A stretch of DNA of 64,000 nt. Source: Tetraselmis striata. Lineage: Eukaryota; Chlorophyta; Chlorodendrophyceae; Chlorodendrales; Chlorodendraceae. Below are positions 1 through 9,722 of this stretch, in pieces. The notes below the pieces were generated by a model, which ran no database searches, was not told where the DNA came from, and saw nothing but the letters and a program-made list of their open reading frames with translations. The DNA is taken from contig VCJN01001211.1 of NCBI GenBank assembly GCA_006384855.1, positions 1-64,000 of the forward strand. The letters run 5' to 3'. The position numbers and the translations under genes are program-made. Position 1 is the stretch's first letter; each line of letters opens with the position of its first letter.

Positions 1-62
1 CGCCTGCGTACCAGCAGGAGCGCGATTGTTGTGTGCGCTGGCGTTAAATAGAGCGCTGCCTT
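1..62 (+). repeat. LTR-derived fragment, left flank of element 1
   Basis: From about base 5 this matches the LTR that starts at 5260, except that about 11 bases present there are missing here. The fragment stops abruptly at 62, where the PAT/DIRS-like element begins. The LTR sequence resumes at 4974 for about 28 bases. The fragment is therefore the left half of the insertion target. Confidence 0.75.
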
Positions 63-314
63 ATCGTTGTTAAGTACTTAACTGAGTTTAGTCAGACGAC
101 GGACCGAGTTGTGCGGTCGAACGACTACCACCTGGAAAATATAGCACAGTAGCCAGTCATCGGCTCTGTCTAGAATCTTCCAGGATGGGACAGTGAGCAG
201 CGGACTCGCGACCGCACCAGCTCCCGACCTGTTTCTCTGCCTGCCTGCAGCTACTACTTAGCCAACTGTCTAGACCATAGCGCTCATCCCTTTTGCTGTT
301 GCGCTTCACGCACC
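63..314 (+). repeat. Split direct repeat A1 of element 1
   Basis: This 252-bp repeat starts ATCGTTGTTAAG and ends CTTCACGCACC. It recurs as A2 at 4635-4886, apparently nearly identical, which suggests a fairly recent insertion. Confidence 0.9.
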
Positions 315-416
315 AGCAATCGCGCGGCACCTGTGCCGCGAGGGGAAGCGATCCTTGTCGATATTATCCGCCTGCGCTAGCACGACGCCCTGCGCACGGC
401 ATTGTCAGGGCTCAGT

Positions 417-1370
417 ATGCCTGACAACTCCGGTGACGCCCCTAGTGGCCTAGCCGAAGACCGCATCGCCGCGCTGGAGGCCGGTTTCGCGGGGCTTACG
501 GAGCTTCTGGAAGCCCTACGAAGTGACCTTCAGCGGCCTGGTGGTTCTACTCCTGCCGAGCCCCGCGCGCCCGCTAGTAGCGCTGCCGCGGCGAGCTCCC
601 AGCACGACGCACCGGCTCGCGCAGAGCAGGTTTCCGTGCCCCAGCCCCAGCGCGGTGGCCCTAGTGCCGCTGCCCCTTCCTTAGTCTGGGAGGAGTGGGC
701 TCATTTAATTGGCCCCGGCTTTTCCGTCCAGCCCAGTCCCGGCCTCTCTCCGATTCCCCAACTGTACGACATCTCGTCTGACGAGACGCACCGCCAGCTC
801 ATCGCGCGTCGGCACTGGGCCACTTTGGATCAGTACCGCTCTCTGTACTGCTTTGGCTTCTACGATGCGGTGGCCCACGCGGCTCTCTGCGAGGCGCTCG
901 CGTCGATTAAGAGAGCGGCAAGCGCGGCGCAGCCCCCTGGTGAGGAGGACCTTCGCCTCCTTGAAGCGGGCGTGGCGGCCTACGACGCCTCAAATAAACA
1001 CCGGCGCGACTTCCTGGCGTTTATTCGCCTCAACGCGTCGAACGATGCGGATGCGCGGACCAAGACAGTCGCACAGGTGGTTCGCCGCAGCCTCCTCAAG
1101 CCCGGTTTCGCGGACTATGGTTCGGAAGCAGTGGCGCAGCTCAGCGACGAGCTTTTGCGCCGCGAGGCCGAGTACAGCGTCACGGCGGCGGCAAAGGCAG
1201 CCGTACAACAGCGCTTCGGCGTGGGACCAGACCCCAACGAGGAGGAGGACAACGACGACGAACCACCATCCAGGGCGCGACGGCGCCGGCCCTCCGGACG
1301 CCGCCCACGCCCAGACTTCCGCCCCACTGCCGACGACGCCGACAAGGGCAAGGGCAAGGGCAAGGCCTGA
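417..1370 (+). CDS. Gag-like protein of element 1
   Basis: This is the first ORF of the element (317 aa from the ATG at 417), in the usual gag position of DIRS/PAT elements. The N-terminal 50 residues are heptad-like (AALEAGFAGLTELLEALRSDL), suggesting a short coiled coil. An Ala/Pro-rich linker follows, then a helical core with YRSLYCFGFYDAVAHAALC, and a very basic Arg/Lys tail. The core resembles the matching part of the element 2 gag at 57445-58284, which supports real coding. No zinc knuckle is visible. A capsid or nucleic-acid-binding role is inferred from position only. Antisense and +1 ORFs over the same bases are shadows. Confidence 0.7.
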   Translation: MPDNSGDAPSGLAEDRIAALEAGFAGLTELLEALRSDLQRPGGSTPAEPRAPASSAAAASSQHDAPARAEQVSVPQPQRGGPSAAAPSLVWEEWAHLIGPGFSVQPSPGLSPIPQLYDISSDETHRQLIARRHWATLDQYRSLYCFGFYDAVAHAALCEALASIKRAASAAQPPGEEDLRLLEAGVAAYDASNKHRRDFLAFIRLNASNDADARTKTVAQVVRRSLLKPGFADYGSEAVAQLSDELLRREAEYSVTAAAKAAVQQRFGVGPDPNEEEDNDDEPPSRARRRRPSGRRPRPDFRPTADDADKGKGKGKA

Positions 1371-1448
1371 CGGTGCGGCCCGCCGTTCCGCTTCGTTACC
1401 ACGCCCCTCCACGTTTCTGCGCCATCGCGTGCGGCAGAACTGGCGGGA

Positions 1449-3404
1449 GTGGCGGCGAATCGGGGCGCGAGCGGGCGCGTGCTCCGGTGGGTTCGCGAGG
1501 GAGTGCCGCTACCTTTCTCTGGCGCGGCGCCCACGCCTTTCCACCGGGGCGTCTCTCTACAGGACGCTACGCCTCAGCAGCTCGAGTGGTGGGAGCGGGA
1601 GAGCCAGCGACTAGTAACAGTCGGCGCGCTAGAACCTGGCGTGCGCGAGCACTACGTGTCGCGAGTCTTCCTAGTACCAAAGCCGGGCTGCAACCAGTGG
1701 CGCCTTGTAATAGACCTGCGCCATCTAAACTCCTACTGCGCGGTCTATTCCATGCGATTCGAAACTCTGCGTCGCCTGCGGTACCTGGCGAAACGCGGCG
1801 ACTGGGCGTTTTCCTTCGACCTGCAGGACGGCTACTACGCCCTGGGCTTGCGGGAGGACGTCCGCGACTTCTTTACAATCAACGTACGTGGCACCCTGTG
1901 GCGCTTCGCGGCCCTCCCCATGGGTTGGTCGCTAAGCCCTTACTACTTCTGCACTCTGATGGCGGTCATGGTGCGCTACCTGCGTCAACCAGACTTCGCG
2001 ACCTACAGCAGCTACGGCCGGCCCTTCCGTCGACGCTTGCGTCGCCGCAAGGCGCGCGGCGTTTGCCTCCTACCGTTCATCGACGACTTCCTGTTTCTGG
2101 CACCGTCGCGCCAGCTGGCTCTACGCCTACGGGCCGAGGTCGAGCGACTCTGGGGGCGCCTGGGCCTGGCCAAGCACCCCACCAAGGCGCACCCCGAGCC
2201 CACCCAGCAGCTGCAGCACTTAGGCATGGACTTGGACCTGGTCACTATGCAGTTCCGCGCCCCAGCGGCGAAACTGCGTCGGCTCTCCAACCTGGCCCGC
2301 GACCTCCTGTGCATCGCTGCGCGCCGCCGCCGCCACGCGCCGGCCAAACTCCTTGCGTCTCTCGCCGGGCAGGGCCAGTTCCTCTACCTCGCGATGCCTC
2401 CGGCACGTTTCTACCTCCGCGAGGCGCACACCGTCCTGGGCCGCTGCTCCTCTCCGAGCGGCAAGGTCGTTCTGACGCGTCAGCTCATTCGCGATTTGGA
2501 GTGGTGGCGCGATGTTCCCACGCGCCACAACGGCGCACCGATTCTGCGCCCGGTGGAGACAGCCTATCTGCACACGGACTCCAGCCAGTACGGCTGGGGT
2601 GCGGTACTGTGCGAAACTACGGAGGCACGCGGATATTGGTACGAGGAGGATCGTCGACGTCATATAACGTACAAGGAGCTCAAAGCGGTACGTCTCGCCA
2701 TACAGTCATTTTTGCCACGGCTGATGGGGCGCCGCGTACTTTTGTACGAGGACAATCAGGCGGTGGTGCATATCCTGTCCAATTTGACTACTCGGTCACC
2801 GGTGCTTATGGCGGAACTTCGCAAGCTATGGTATTTGCTGGATGTACACGATATTCGTTTACGAGTACGGTACATTCGGTCTGCGGCGAACGCATGGGCG
2901 GACAAGCTTTCGCGAGAGAAGGACTTTTCCGATTGGATGATCAATCCTCGTATATTCCGGTACGTCGATCGCATCTGGGGACCTCATACGGTCGACCGAT
3001 TCGCAACTATGGAGAACGCCTTGTTACCTCGGTACAACTCCCGGTGGACGGTCCCAGGTACCGAGGCGGTGGACTCCTTGGCCCAGTCGGACGCCACGTG
3101 GCGCGCCGAAGTGAACTGGTGCAATCCCCCCTGGCAGCTGCTGGACGATCTGGTGCTAAAGCTGCAGCAATCGGGGGCCGCGGCGACCGTGGTCGCCCCG
3201 GCCTGGCACGGCCGCCCTTGGCTCCAGCAGCTACACGAGATGGCTACAGAGGTACTGCACTACCCTCCTTCCCGCGATCTGTTCTTTCCCGGGCTGCTCG
3301 GGCGCCGCGCGGGCGTCGGGCCGCCGCCCTGGAGCGTGATGCTCTTCCGCCTTCCCTTCCGTCCTTCTTCTACCGGTCGCGACGCGCCGGTTACGGGGCG
3401 TTAA
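1449..3404 (+). CDS. Pol of element 1: reverse transcriptase, RNase H, DIRS-type methylase domain
   Basis: The RT has motif A FDLQDGYYAL, motif B LPMGWSLSP and an active-site FIDD (codons 2076-2087), with both aspartates present. RNase H follows with HTDSSQYGWG, YKELKAV, YEDNQAV and ANAWADKL, keeping the D-E-D-D set. The C-terminal part carries VDRFATMEN and NWCNPPWQLLDDL; NPPW is motif IV of N6-adenine methylases, as in DIRS elements. The frame opens with GTG, not ATG. The conserved N-terminal stretch RHRVRQNWREWRRIGA lies upstream in another frame (from 1417). A two-base CG expansion near 1465-1469, or programmed frameshifting from gag, would join them. Element 2 has this stretch in one frame starting with ATG. 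Confidence 0.88.
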   Translation: MAANRGASGRVLRWVREGVPLPFSGAAPTPFHRGVSLQDATPQQLEWWERESQRLVTVGALEPGVREHYVSRVFLVPKPGCNQWRLVIDLRHLNSYCAVYSMRFETLRRLRYLAKRGDWAFSFDLQDGYYALGLREDVRDFFTINVRGTLWRFAALPMGWSLSPYYFCTLMAVMVRYLRQPDFATYSSYGRPFRRRLRRRKARGVCLLPFIDDFLFLAPSRQLALRLRAEVERLWGRLGLAKHPTKAHPEPTQQLQHLGMDLDLVTMQFRAPAAKLRRLSNLARDLLCIAARRRRHAPAKLLASLAGQGQFLYLAMPPARFYLREAHTVLGRCSSPSGKVVLTRQLIRDLEWWRDVPTRHNGAPILRPVETAYLHTDSSQYGWGAVLCETTEARGYWYEEDRRRHITYKELKAVRLAIQSFLPRLMGRRVLLYEDNQAVVHILSNLTTRSPVLMAELRKLWYLLDVHDIRLRVRYIRSAANAWADKLSREKDFSDWMINPRIFRYVDRIWGPHTVDRFATMENALLPRYNSRWTVPGTEAVDSLAQSDATWRAEVNWCNPPWQLLDDLVLKLQQSGAAATVVAPAWHGRPWLQQLHEMATEVLHYPPSRDLFFPGLLGRRAGVGPPPWSVMLFRLPFRPSSTGRDAPVTGR

Positions 3405-3538
3405 GTGCTGCGGCTGCTACCTTGGACGTTTCCGCGGACGCTTTTCAGATCTCCCGTACAGATGCCCACAGCAGACAACACCCGGCTGTGCGGTACGGGT
3501 TGAAATCGAACGTACCGTCTGCACCATGGGCAGCGATT

Positions 3539-4570
3539 ATGCGACCTGGGCTACTGCGGTTACTCGGCGACGACGAGGTTGGGCGCCGTGCCGCGGATTT
3601 CTTGATGTCTTCGCGCGCGGAACGTACCGTGCAGTCTTACGGATCTGAATTCAACCTATTCTGCGAGTTCTGCGCGCAAAATGGGAGACTGCCGGACACG
3701 GCGGATCCGCCGCTCATCGTTCGGTACATCTCTTGGGTTGCGGCACGTGGCCGCAACAAGGCTGGTGCCTTTGGACCCTACCTTTCAGCGATCAACGCCT
3801 TTTTCACCGATAATTTCAAGGAGCCGCCGGCGCTTGGGCCTTTCGTCAACCAGGCGATGCGCGGTTGGGAGCTGGCTCAGCAGGTGCTGGACGCCCCGGA
3901 CTACCGGGTGCCTCTGCCTGCGGACGTCGCCCTCGCCTGTGTTCGGCGTGCGCTGCGGCTGGTTTCTCACAGGTCCGTCGCGTGCGACCTGCCCACATTC
4001 CGTGCCCTGCTCGTTACCGCGGTCAATTTCCTTTTTTGTCACCGCGCGGGTACCAGTACGGGGTGCGGCGTGCGCGATTTGGCGGTTGATTCCCGCAGCA
4101 TTACGCTGTACCGTCGAGTACTTAAGGGCAAGCCTTCCGGGGCGCCTCGTCCGGTGCTGCAAATTTCCCGCGAGGCGCACCCCGAAATCGCGGAGCTTTT
4201 GGAGTTCTTCGTCAGCTGCCGCGATCACGTGCTGCCCGGTGCTACTCGGTTTTGGCAGCTCCCTGATGATGATCCCGGCACGTGGACCGCTGCTACTGTC
4301 TCCGAATGGGTAACTGCCGCTGCCTTGGCAGTTGACGCTACCCCGCCTGCTGGTTTCTGCTGGTCGTCGCACAGCCTTCGCAGTGGCGGGGCGTCCGCGG
4401 CCTCGGCCACGGGCGTCCCTATGCCTACGATTCGCTGGCTTGGCGGCTGGAAAGTGGGCAGCGGCGTGGTCCTCAATTACATCGTGCCAGGCATCCTGGA
4501 CTCCGCTGGGGCCCGCTACTTCTTCGGCTCCCTGGCACCGCAGCGTTCCGCTGCTAATCTTTCACAGTGA
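3539..4570 (+). CDS. Tyrosine recombinase of element 1
   Basis: This 343-aa recombinase would integrate the circular cDNA. An N-terminal SAM-like core-binding region (AERTVQSYGSEFNLFCEFC onward) precedes the catalytic domain. The box I Arg is in FLFCHRAGTS, the box II motif is HSLR in SSHSLRSGGASAAS, and GGWKVGSGVVLNYI supplies the Trp and the nucleophilic Tyr. The start is the first ATG in frame after pol ends. The frame is open far upstream, across pol, but that part has no recognisable domain. B1 follows directly, 37 bases after the stop. Confidence 0.88.
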   Translation: MRPGLLRLLGDDEVGRRAADFLMSSRAERTVQSYGSEFNLFCEFCAQNGRLPDTADPPLIVRYISWVAARGRNKAGAFGPYLSAINAFFTDNFKEPPALGPFVNQAMRGWELAQQVLDAPDYRVPLPADVALACVRRALRLVSHRSVACDLPTFRALLVTAVNFLFCHRAGTSTGCGVRDLAVDSRSITLYRRVLKGKPSGAPRPVLQISREAHPEIAELLEFFVSCRDHVLPGATRFWQLPDDDPGTWTAATVSEWVTAAALAVDATPPAGFCWSSHSLRSGGASAASATGVPMPTIRWLGGWKVGSGVVLNYIVPGILDSAGARYFFGSLAPQRSAANLSQ

Positions 4571-4607
4571 CTGGTTTTCACCGGTAACTGTGGCCTTCCG
4601 GTTTTGC

Positions 4608-4634
4608 CTGGCAACGTGACTCGCACTCTGTCTA
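4608..4634 (+). repeat. Split direct repeat B1 of element 1
   Basis: The 27-bp sequence starting CTGGCAACGTGACTCGCACT is repeated at 4947-4973 (B2). B1 abuts A2, so the B1-A2 junction preserves the joint expected in the circular intermediate. Confidence 0.85.
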
Positions 4635-4886
4635 ATCGTTGTTAAGTACTTAACTGAGTTTAGTCAGACGACGGACCGAGTTGTGCGGTCGAACGACTAC
4701 CACCTGGAAAATATAGCACAGTAGCCAGTCATCGGCTCTGTCTAGAATCTTCCAGGATGGGACAGTGAGCAGCGGACTCGCGACCGCACCAGCTCCCGAC
4801 CTGTTTCTCTGCCTGCCTGCAGCTACTACTTAGCCAACTGTCTAGACCATAGCGCTCATCCCTTTTGCTGTTGCGCTTCACGCACC
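4635..4886 (+). repeat. Split direct repeat A2 of element 1
   Basis: Second copy of the 252-bp A1 repeat in the same orientation, lying between B1 and B2. This order defines PAT-type termini and separates them from the inverted repeats of classic DIRS-1. Confidence 0.9.
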
Positions 4887-4946
4887 CACCCGTCCCACCC
4901 ATCTTGTTTGGTGTGGCGAGGGGCTTGTAAGACAAGACACTCGCTT

Positions 4947-4973
4947 CTGGCAACGTGACTCGCACTCTGTCTA
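4947..4973 (+). repeat. Split direct repeat B2, right end of element 1
   Basis: Second copy of the 27-bp B repeat. It ends CTCTGTCTA and is followed directly by the target right flank AGGACCGTATTACC. Confidence 0.85.
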
Positions 4974-5259
4974 AGGACCGTATTACCAGTAGGTACTAGA
5001 AAGTGTTATGTACTCTACACTGCTGTACTTTGTACTGCGGGAGCCGACGAAGGAGCGAAGAACTGGCGACTGAGGCGGACGAGAACGAGTACAAGCCAAG
5101 CGAAGTACGAGTATGAGCATTGCGAGTGCGAGTACAAGTGAAGGCGAAGTATTGGGACGAGGACGACGAGGCGACTGTACGCGCGACTACAAGGCGACTA
5201 GTAGTGCAGGACAGTATTACGAGTACCCACATGGGGTGCAAGTAACCTGTACTTACGCC
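4974..5259 (+). repeat. LTR-derived right flank and spacer
   Basis: Bases 4974-5001 continue the LTR sequence interrupted by element 1 and match 5330-5357. Sequence then diverges into about 258 bp rich in GAGTACRAG-like words with no coding signal. Together with 1-62 it forms a partial tandem copy next to the LTR at 5260. Confidence 0.6.
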
Positions 5260-5814
5260 TGCGTACCAGCAGGAGCGCGATTGTTGTGCGCGCTGGTAAA
5301 ACACCTAGCGTTAAATAGAGCGCTGCCTTAGGACCGTATTACCAGTAGGTACTAGAACCTACTGGAACCATCTAGAACGCTATAGCATTTGCTATAGCAA
5401 TAGTAGATAAATATTATATCACTGTGCTGCGGACAGGCGAAGGTGCTAGGAACCGTGTCTGTACTTAGTAGTGTATGACTAAAATAGCGACGGGCCGCGG
5501 ATTAGGACCGGACACGTCGATTTTAGTATGAGTCTAGTAGTTACACGCAGCACAAGTGGTGGAAATTGGATCTGTACACAGCGCATGGAATGACGGAAAC
5601 CAGCGACTATAAATAGGCCGGCAAAACCACCGCCGGGCCAGTCACCCAGGTTACCGGCATTCCGGTACTGTAAGAATCCCTTTTCCCAAATCTGCTCATT
5701 ATTCCTGGCCGTGTGGAATAACGATCCAGCAATGGGCCCTAAGACTCAGCTCCTGCTTTAGGACTATCTATGGCCAGACGACTATTCGGCCTTAGTCCTA
5801 AGGGGGCTGTAACA
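5260..5814 (+). mobile_element. Long terminal repeat of an LTR retrotransposon
   Basis: This 555-bp LTR starts TGCGTACC and ends TGTAACA, giving TG..CA termini. A diverged inverted copy lies at 30408-30991, and homology between the two stops exactly at the proposed ends. Inside are a TATA box (TATAAATA, 5608-5615, conserved in the other copy) and a TGTAAG polyadenylation-like word at 5669. A primer-binding-site-like sequence follows two bases after the 3' end, so this is probably a 5' LTR. The internal region downstream is too decayed to identify gag or pol, so the superfamily is unknown. Confidence 0.65.
5608..5615 (+). promoter_or_regulatory. TATA box of the LTR
   Basis: TATAAATA sits within a block shared with the inverted LTR copy (30612-30619), including the following GGCCGGCAAAACC. 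Conservation between otherwise diverged copies supports a promoter role. Confidence 0.5.
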
Positions 5815-5816
5815 CT

Positions 5817-5828
5817 TGGTTTCGGAGC
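5817..5828 (+). other. Candidate primer-binding site (tRNA-iMet type)
   Basis: TGGTTTCGGAGC matches 10 of 12 bases of the canonical initiator-Met PBS TGGTATCAGAGC. It lies two bases after the LTR end, the usual spacing. The inverted LTR copy lacks it, as expected of a solo LTR. Confidence 0.5.
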
Positions 5829-7195
5829 GGTGACCGGAGCACATGGTTCCGGATTCCACAAGAGAAGCGGCATAGCGACGAGAGCGAGAGGCGAGAAAGG
5901 GACAGAAGAAGACTTCAGATGTCAAGGATCCTATGGCGGGGACGCCCACCGAGGATGCGCACCGGCTTTGATAGATGAAGTCAAGTTCGACGTGGCGAGA
6001 ACGATGTAGCGACGATGAGGAGGATGCGACAACGAGCGAGCGAATTTATGAACTAGCGAAGGGACGAAGATCGCGAGTACCAAGGAGCAGCCGAACGTTC
6101 GATCTGAGATGTGTAACGATGACGCTGCAAGCTGCGAAGCCATGAGGGCGGAGCAACGTGCGACTCGCAACCCCAGCTACAGTTCCGACGACGCGAGTTG
6201 GCGATGGCGCGACATCAACCAGAACCGATCTGTATCAGCCGTTGCCGGCACAGTAGCGACTACTGGTAACGAGCTGGTATAGCGAACGAGAAGAACCGCA
6301 GATTTTTTTTTCTGCGATGAAGAATGAACATGCCACACGGAAATCGAACTCAGAAGAAGACGAAGACAGAACAGTTGTGGTTACCGGTACAACCATGAGG
6401 TGCTGGTACGATTAATTTCGTACGCGAGTACAAAACAGCTGCAGACTCAGATTCGAGGAGAGCGCTGCGAGATTATGACATGAGCCGTCAGGTGAAAATC
6501 CTGGGTGACCACGGCTCAATGTCCGGACGCGCGCATTTCTCTCGACATGATGCGGTATGGCGGAGGAGACCCTGCTGCCTGCTGCCAAGACAGAAGACTC
6601 GACGACGGCCAACGCGAAGATGGCGCGATGGGAGCTGCGGAGAGGCGACCGAGACTCGGCGCGTTACCTGCCTGTACATGCTGTATGCTGTACGGTACCG
6701 AACGAAGCGCGTCGTACCACATTAGGAGATACCGAAGCAGCGACTACGAATCTACTATTGTGGAGGCCAAGAGTGCAAAAAACACTCAGTCATATAACAC
6801 TCACTGTCATATGCAGATGCGGGACGTGAAAAGCGTGGCCAGAGGCAGTGGCACCACTGACACGGAGCGGGAATACGGGCGGCAGCTATTACTGGAGGCA
6901 CGCACATAGTCCTTGCGTGCATGCATGGACCCGGACTTCCCTAGTATGCCTCTGTGGCGGCCAAGCTTTGTGGGACAGTGGGAGGCCGCTGGAGCAGACG
7001 ATGCAATGGATATGAGGGCACAAACCGAGCTGCAGGCGCGCCGCCGTGCAGCCATGCACCTCAGCCGCCCCCGCCAGCTGGGCGGCCTGCGCAGAGGCGT
7101 TGTATAAGTACTGTCAAGGAACTTGTACACTTGAGCCTGAACCGGCATGCAAGCGCACATATGAAATGGGGCTCGAACTCCATGGGATCAAGTGA

Positions 7196-7218
7196 CCCCC
7201 CCCCCCCCCCCCCCCCCC
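7196..7218 (+). repeat. Poly(C) tract, 23 nt
   Basis: Uninterrupted run of 23 C, one of more than ten poly(C)/poly(G) tracts in the window. Proline-rich ORFs across it are artefacts. Confidence 0.95.
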
Positions 7219-7618
7219 GGGCCCATGCCGCTCTCTACCCCCCATTTAGTCGGAATCGGAACGCATGCCATAGGTCAGAACCTTAACGCCGCATGTTCCG
7301 GGAATATACGCAGCAACTCCTACTACGATGTGAACCGCCTACTCAGTACTACCGGGCTGCGCGCTGGCGCCCCGCTGCCCCGGCCGCGCTAGAAAAGGAA
7401 ATCCGGTTTATGAAATCAACGGATAGGACTCGATTCAACTCTTATTTGCGGTCGAAAACGATTTATTATGATTGCTGACTATGATGAATGAGGTTGCTGC
7501 ACTACCCCGCAGGTACAACTTGTATCACCAGTACAAGATAGGGGAGGGGACTTCGTTCATGGCTACCTATGTATCGTCGTACAACATGACACAAGGACGG
7601 AAGCGCAACTTCTGGATA

Positions 7619-7637
7619 CCCCCCCCCCCCCCCCCCC
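7619..7637 (+). repeat. Poly(C) tract, 19 nt
   Basis: Uninterrupted run of 19 C in noncoding sequence. Confidence 0.95.
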
Positions 7638-7902
7638 ACGCCCGACTCTAAAATGCACACCGACCTAGCAGGATTCAATGGCCAACAGCTTTTAGCGGAG
7701 GAGGGCCCCAATCTGCTGAAAGAGCGCATGCGTGAACAGGTTGAAGATGTAAGAAAAACTCGACAGAGTTAGACAAGTAACTGGTGACGCCTGTTTTGCG
7801 TTGTACCTCTGCTCGCATGCTTCTTTGCTTGTGCTTGCCCATGGCGCCATGTGCATTGTCTAGCCTTTGCTTGGAATTGCTGGTTTGCCCTTTTATTTTC
7901 AG

Positions 7903-9722
7903 GCCACAGTGCAGTCTGTGCATGTCAAAGTGAAGCGTGCCGGTGACAATGGCAACGATATGGAGCAGCGTGTGCGGGACACGACAAAGCTGCAAGCCCA
8001 TCTGAAGGATCCAGCGGCTGATCACGTCATTTACTTCAATGTCAAGGGTGGAAACCACTTTCTTACAAAGCCTCATGTAGCCTGAACACCGACAGGAATG
8101 GATGTTGAGGTGAGTGAATGCGCGGCCCACAGTCTACTCCATGAACTGTCGGGTGTGATCTAAGAAAGCCATCGATGATTTAGTAGAGTTGTAGATGTTG
8201 TTCGTCAAAGACAAGTGCCCTGCGCCTCCTAGCTATCATCAGGATATATTCGACGCCCAGTGGCGAGAGGTAGTCCCGAAGGAGAGGGGCAAGGTCGGCA
8301 AGAAACGACACGCAGAAACAATAGATAGCGACACCGGCGCAGATGAGGAGGAGGCCTTGGCACGTATTGCCCGCCTACAGCAACGCGCTAAGTCAGCAAA
8401 TAATGACGCTAAGAAAGCGAAGCTGCGGCTATATATCGCATGCAGCACTTACAAAGGGTGGACAGTCATTAATGCAACAGTGGTTGTATGTGAAAGCCCC
8501 AGTGGATGATGTTCCTACCATCAGTGTTGCGTCTGTGTCACTGACCTCCAGTAACTCCGCCCACTAGAAATAAGGTCGGACCTAGCGTTGGAACTCCTAC
8601 TGCAACTGCTTCGGGTCTTAGTGTTCGTCATGGCATCAGTGTCTTGCATCTTCAACGCGCGATCCGGGACCAGCTAAGGCCAAGAAATACAAGTTTGATG
8701 TCACTATTGGTAAGCCTACTCCAAAGCGGTGCCCTGAGATAGTTTCATTGTCCCTGGAAAGGGAAGCAGTCTAGTAAGTTTACGCCCATAGCGGGGCTGA
8801 GAACGCATTGAGCCCATTAGGTACTGTTTGGTTTAGATGTGCTTTCTGCCGCAATGTGTATTGCTGGGCTGAAGGTGCAAGAAAGCACATAACATACAGT
8901 AGGCCGCATACATGTTGAGAAGGCTGCCCTGTCGTTGAAATTTCAGCGTGTGACGAAGGTGCCGGTAAAGGAGACATAGATGAATTTGTAATGAAACAAT
9001 CCGCGCCGCTGATGTGCAGGTGGACATGCCAGATGGTAGCATGGCACCTTCCGGTGAACAGCCACATGCCACTTCATCGGACCGTCGCTTCAACAGTGGC
9101 ATCCGCGGCAGAGGCGAGCCATGATGTTAGCCGAGATATTACTGGGATATTGCTCGGGACCTGTGTTGTGGGCGGGGCTCTGACCAATGTGAGCATTTCT
9201 TTTGCGAGTCTCGGGCTATCATGCCAAACGGGGAGTTTAATTGCACCGAGTTTGAAAATGCGGCATCAATCCACCATTCCATTATGGCAATATGGGATGT
9301 ATGACAAACAAGTTCTGAATGAGATTCCGAAACACGTCTCTAAGCGCGGACACAACTTGAGTGTTTTCTCTATGGATCGCAATGCCAGTGCGTTATACGC
9401 GGATGTGCTCCCCACTGATGCAGAGATGTGTGACATTTCCTGTGAGGCTGTGGAGTGAGTTAAAGCCTATCTAATTGGCCCATTGGAGATGTCTTCTACA
9501 CTGAAGCAACAAAACCACTATGACATGCCACCCCCTGTCTCACATGCATGGCCGAGCGTTTTGTCTGAGGAAGATGTCGATGCAGTAGACTTTGAGGGCA
9601 TTCACTTGCGCGCTGACATGTCCAAGCCTCGGGATGTGCTAGACAACGACTCTGATAGTGACAATGATGCATCTAAGGACGAGTTTGATGTTGATGATGG
9701 TGATGATGATGATCAGCACTGA
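7903..9722 (+). pseudogene. Decayed coding remnants, probably transposon-derived
   Basis: Several short + strand ORFs in different frames read like real but broken protein. A segment beginning ATVQSVHVKVKRAG follows a good acceptor (TTATTTTCAG, ending 7902). A Lys/Glu-rich segment near 8200-8440 contains KKRHAETIDSDTGADEEEA. A longer ORF spans 8991-9458, and an ORF at 9483-9722 ends in an acidic DSDSDNDASKDEFDVDDG tail. Stops and frame changes separate them. The layout (basic part, then acidic C-terminus) recalls eukaryotic DNA transposases such as hAT, but no catalytic motif is visible, so the family is not assigned. Expression as one spliced gene cannot be excluded. Confidence 0.35.

Larger units (their letters stand above)
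63..4973 (+). mobile_element. PAT/DIRS-like tyrosine-recombinase retrotransposon (element 1)
   Basis: This 4.9-kb element encodes a gag-like protein, an RT-RNase H-methylase polyprotein and a tyrosine recombinase, the gene set of DIRS/PAT retrotransposons. Its ends are split direct repeats in the PAT order: A1 (63-314), coding region, B1 (4608-4634), A2 (4635-4886), B2 (4947-4973). Comparison with the uninterrupted copy at 5260-5357 shows insertion between a left flank ending GCGCTGCCTT and a right flank starting AGGACC. No target-site duplication is seen, as expected when a circular intermediate is integrated by a tyrosine recombinase. The pol frame seems to need a frameshift near 1467, so autonomous activity is uncertain. 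Confidence 0.9.
5829..7866. other. No gene recognised; decayed repeats
   Basis: After the PBS-like site there is an AG-rich stretch (about 5870-6060) that could be retrotransposon leader, then mixed sequence with only short, biased ORFs. It holds two poly(C) tracts at 7196-7218 and 7619-7637. No gag or protease motif was seen. Confidence 0.5.

Noticed and set aside
1373..3538. The upstream two thirds of a very long ORF as a separate gene
   Set aside because: It overlaps pol in another frame, has no recognisable domain and is Arg/Pro/Ala-rich. Only the recombinase part from 3539 is annotated.
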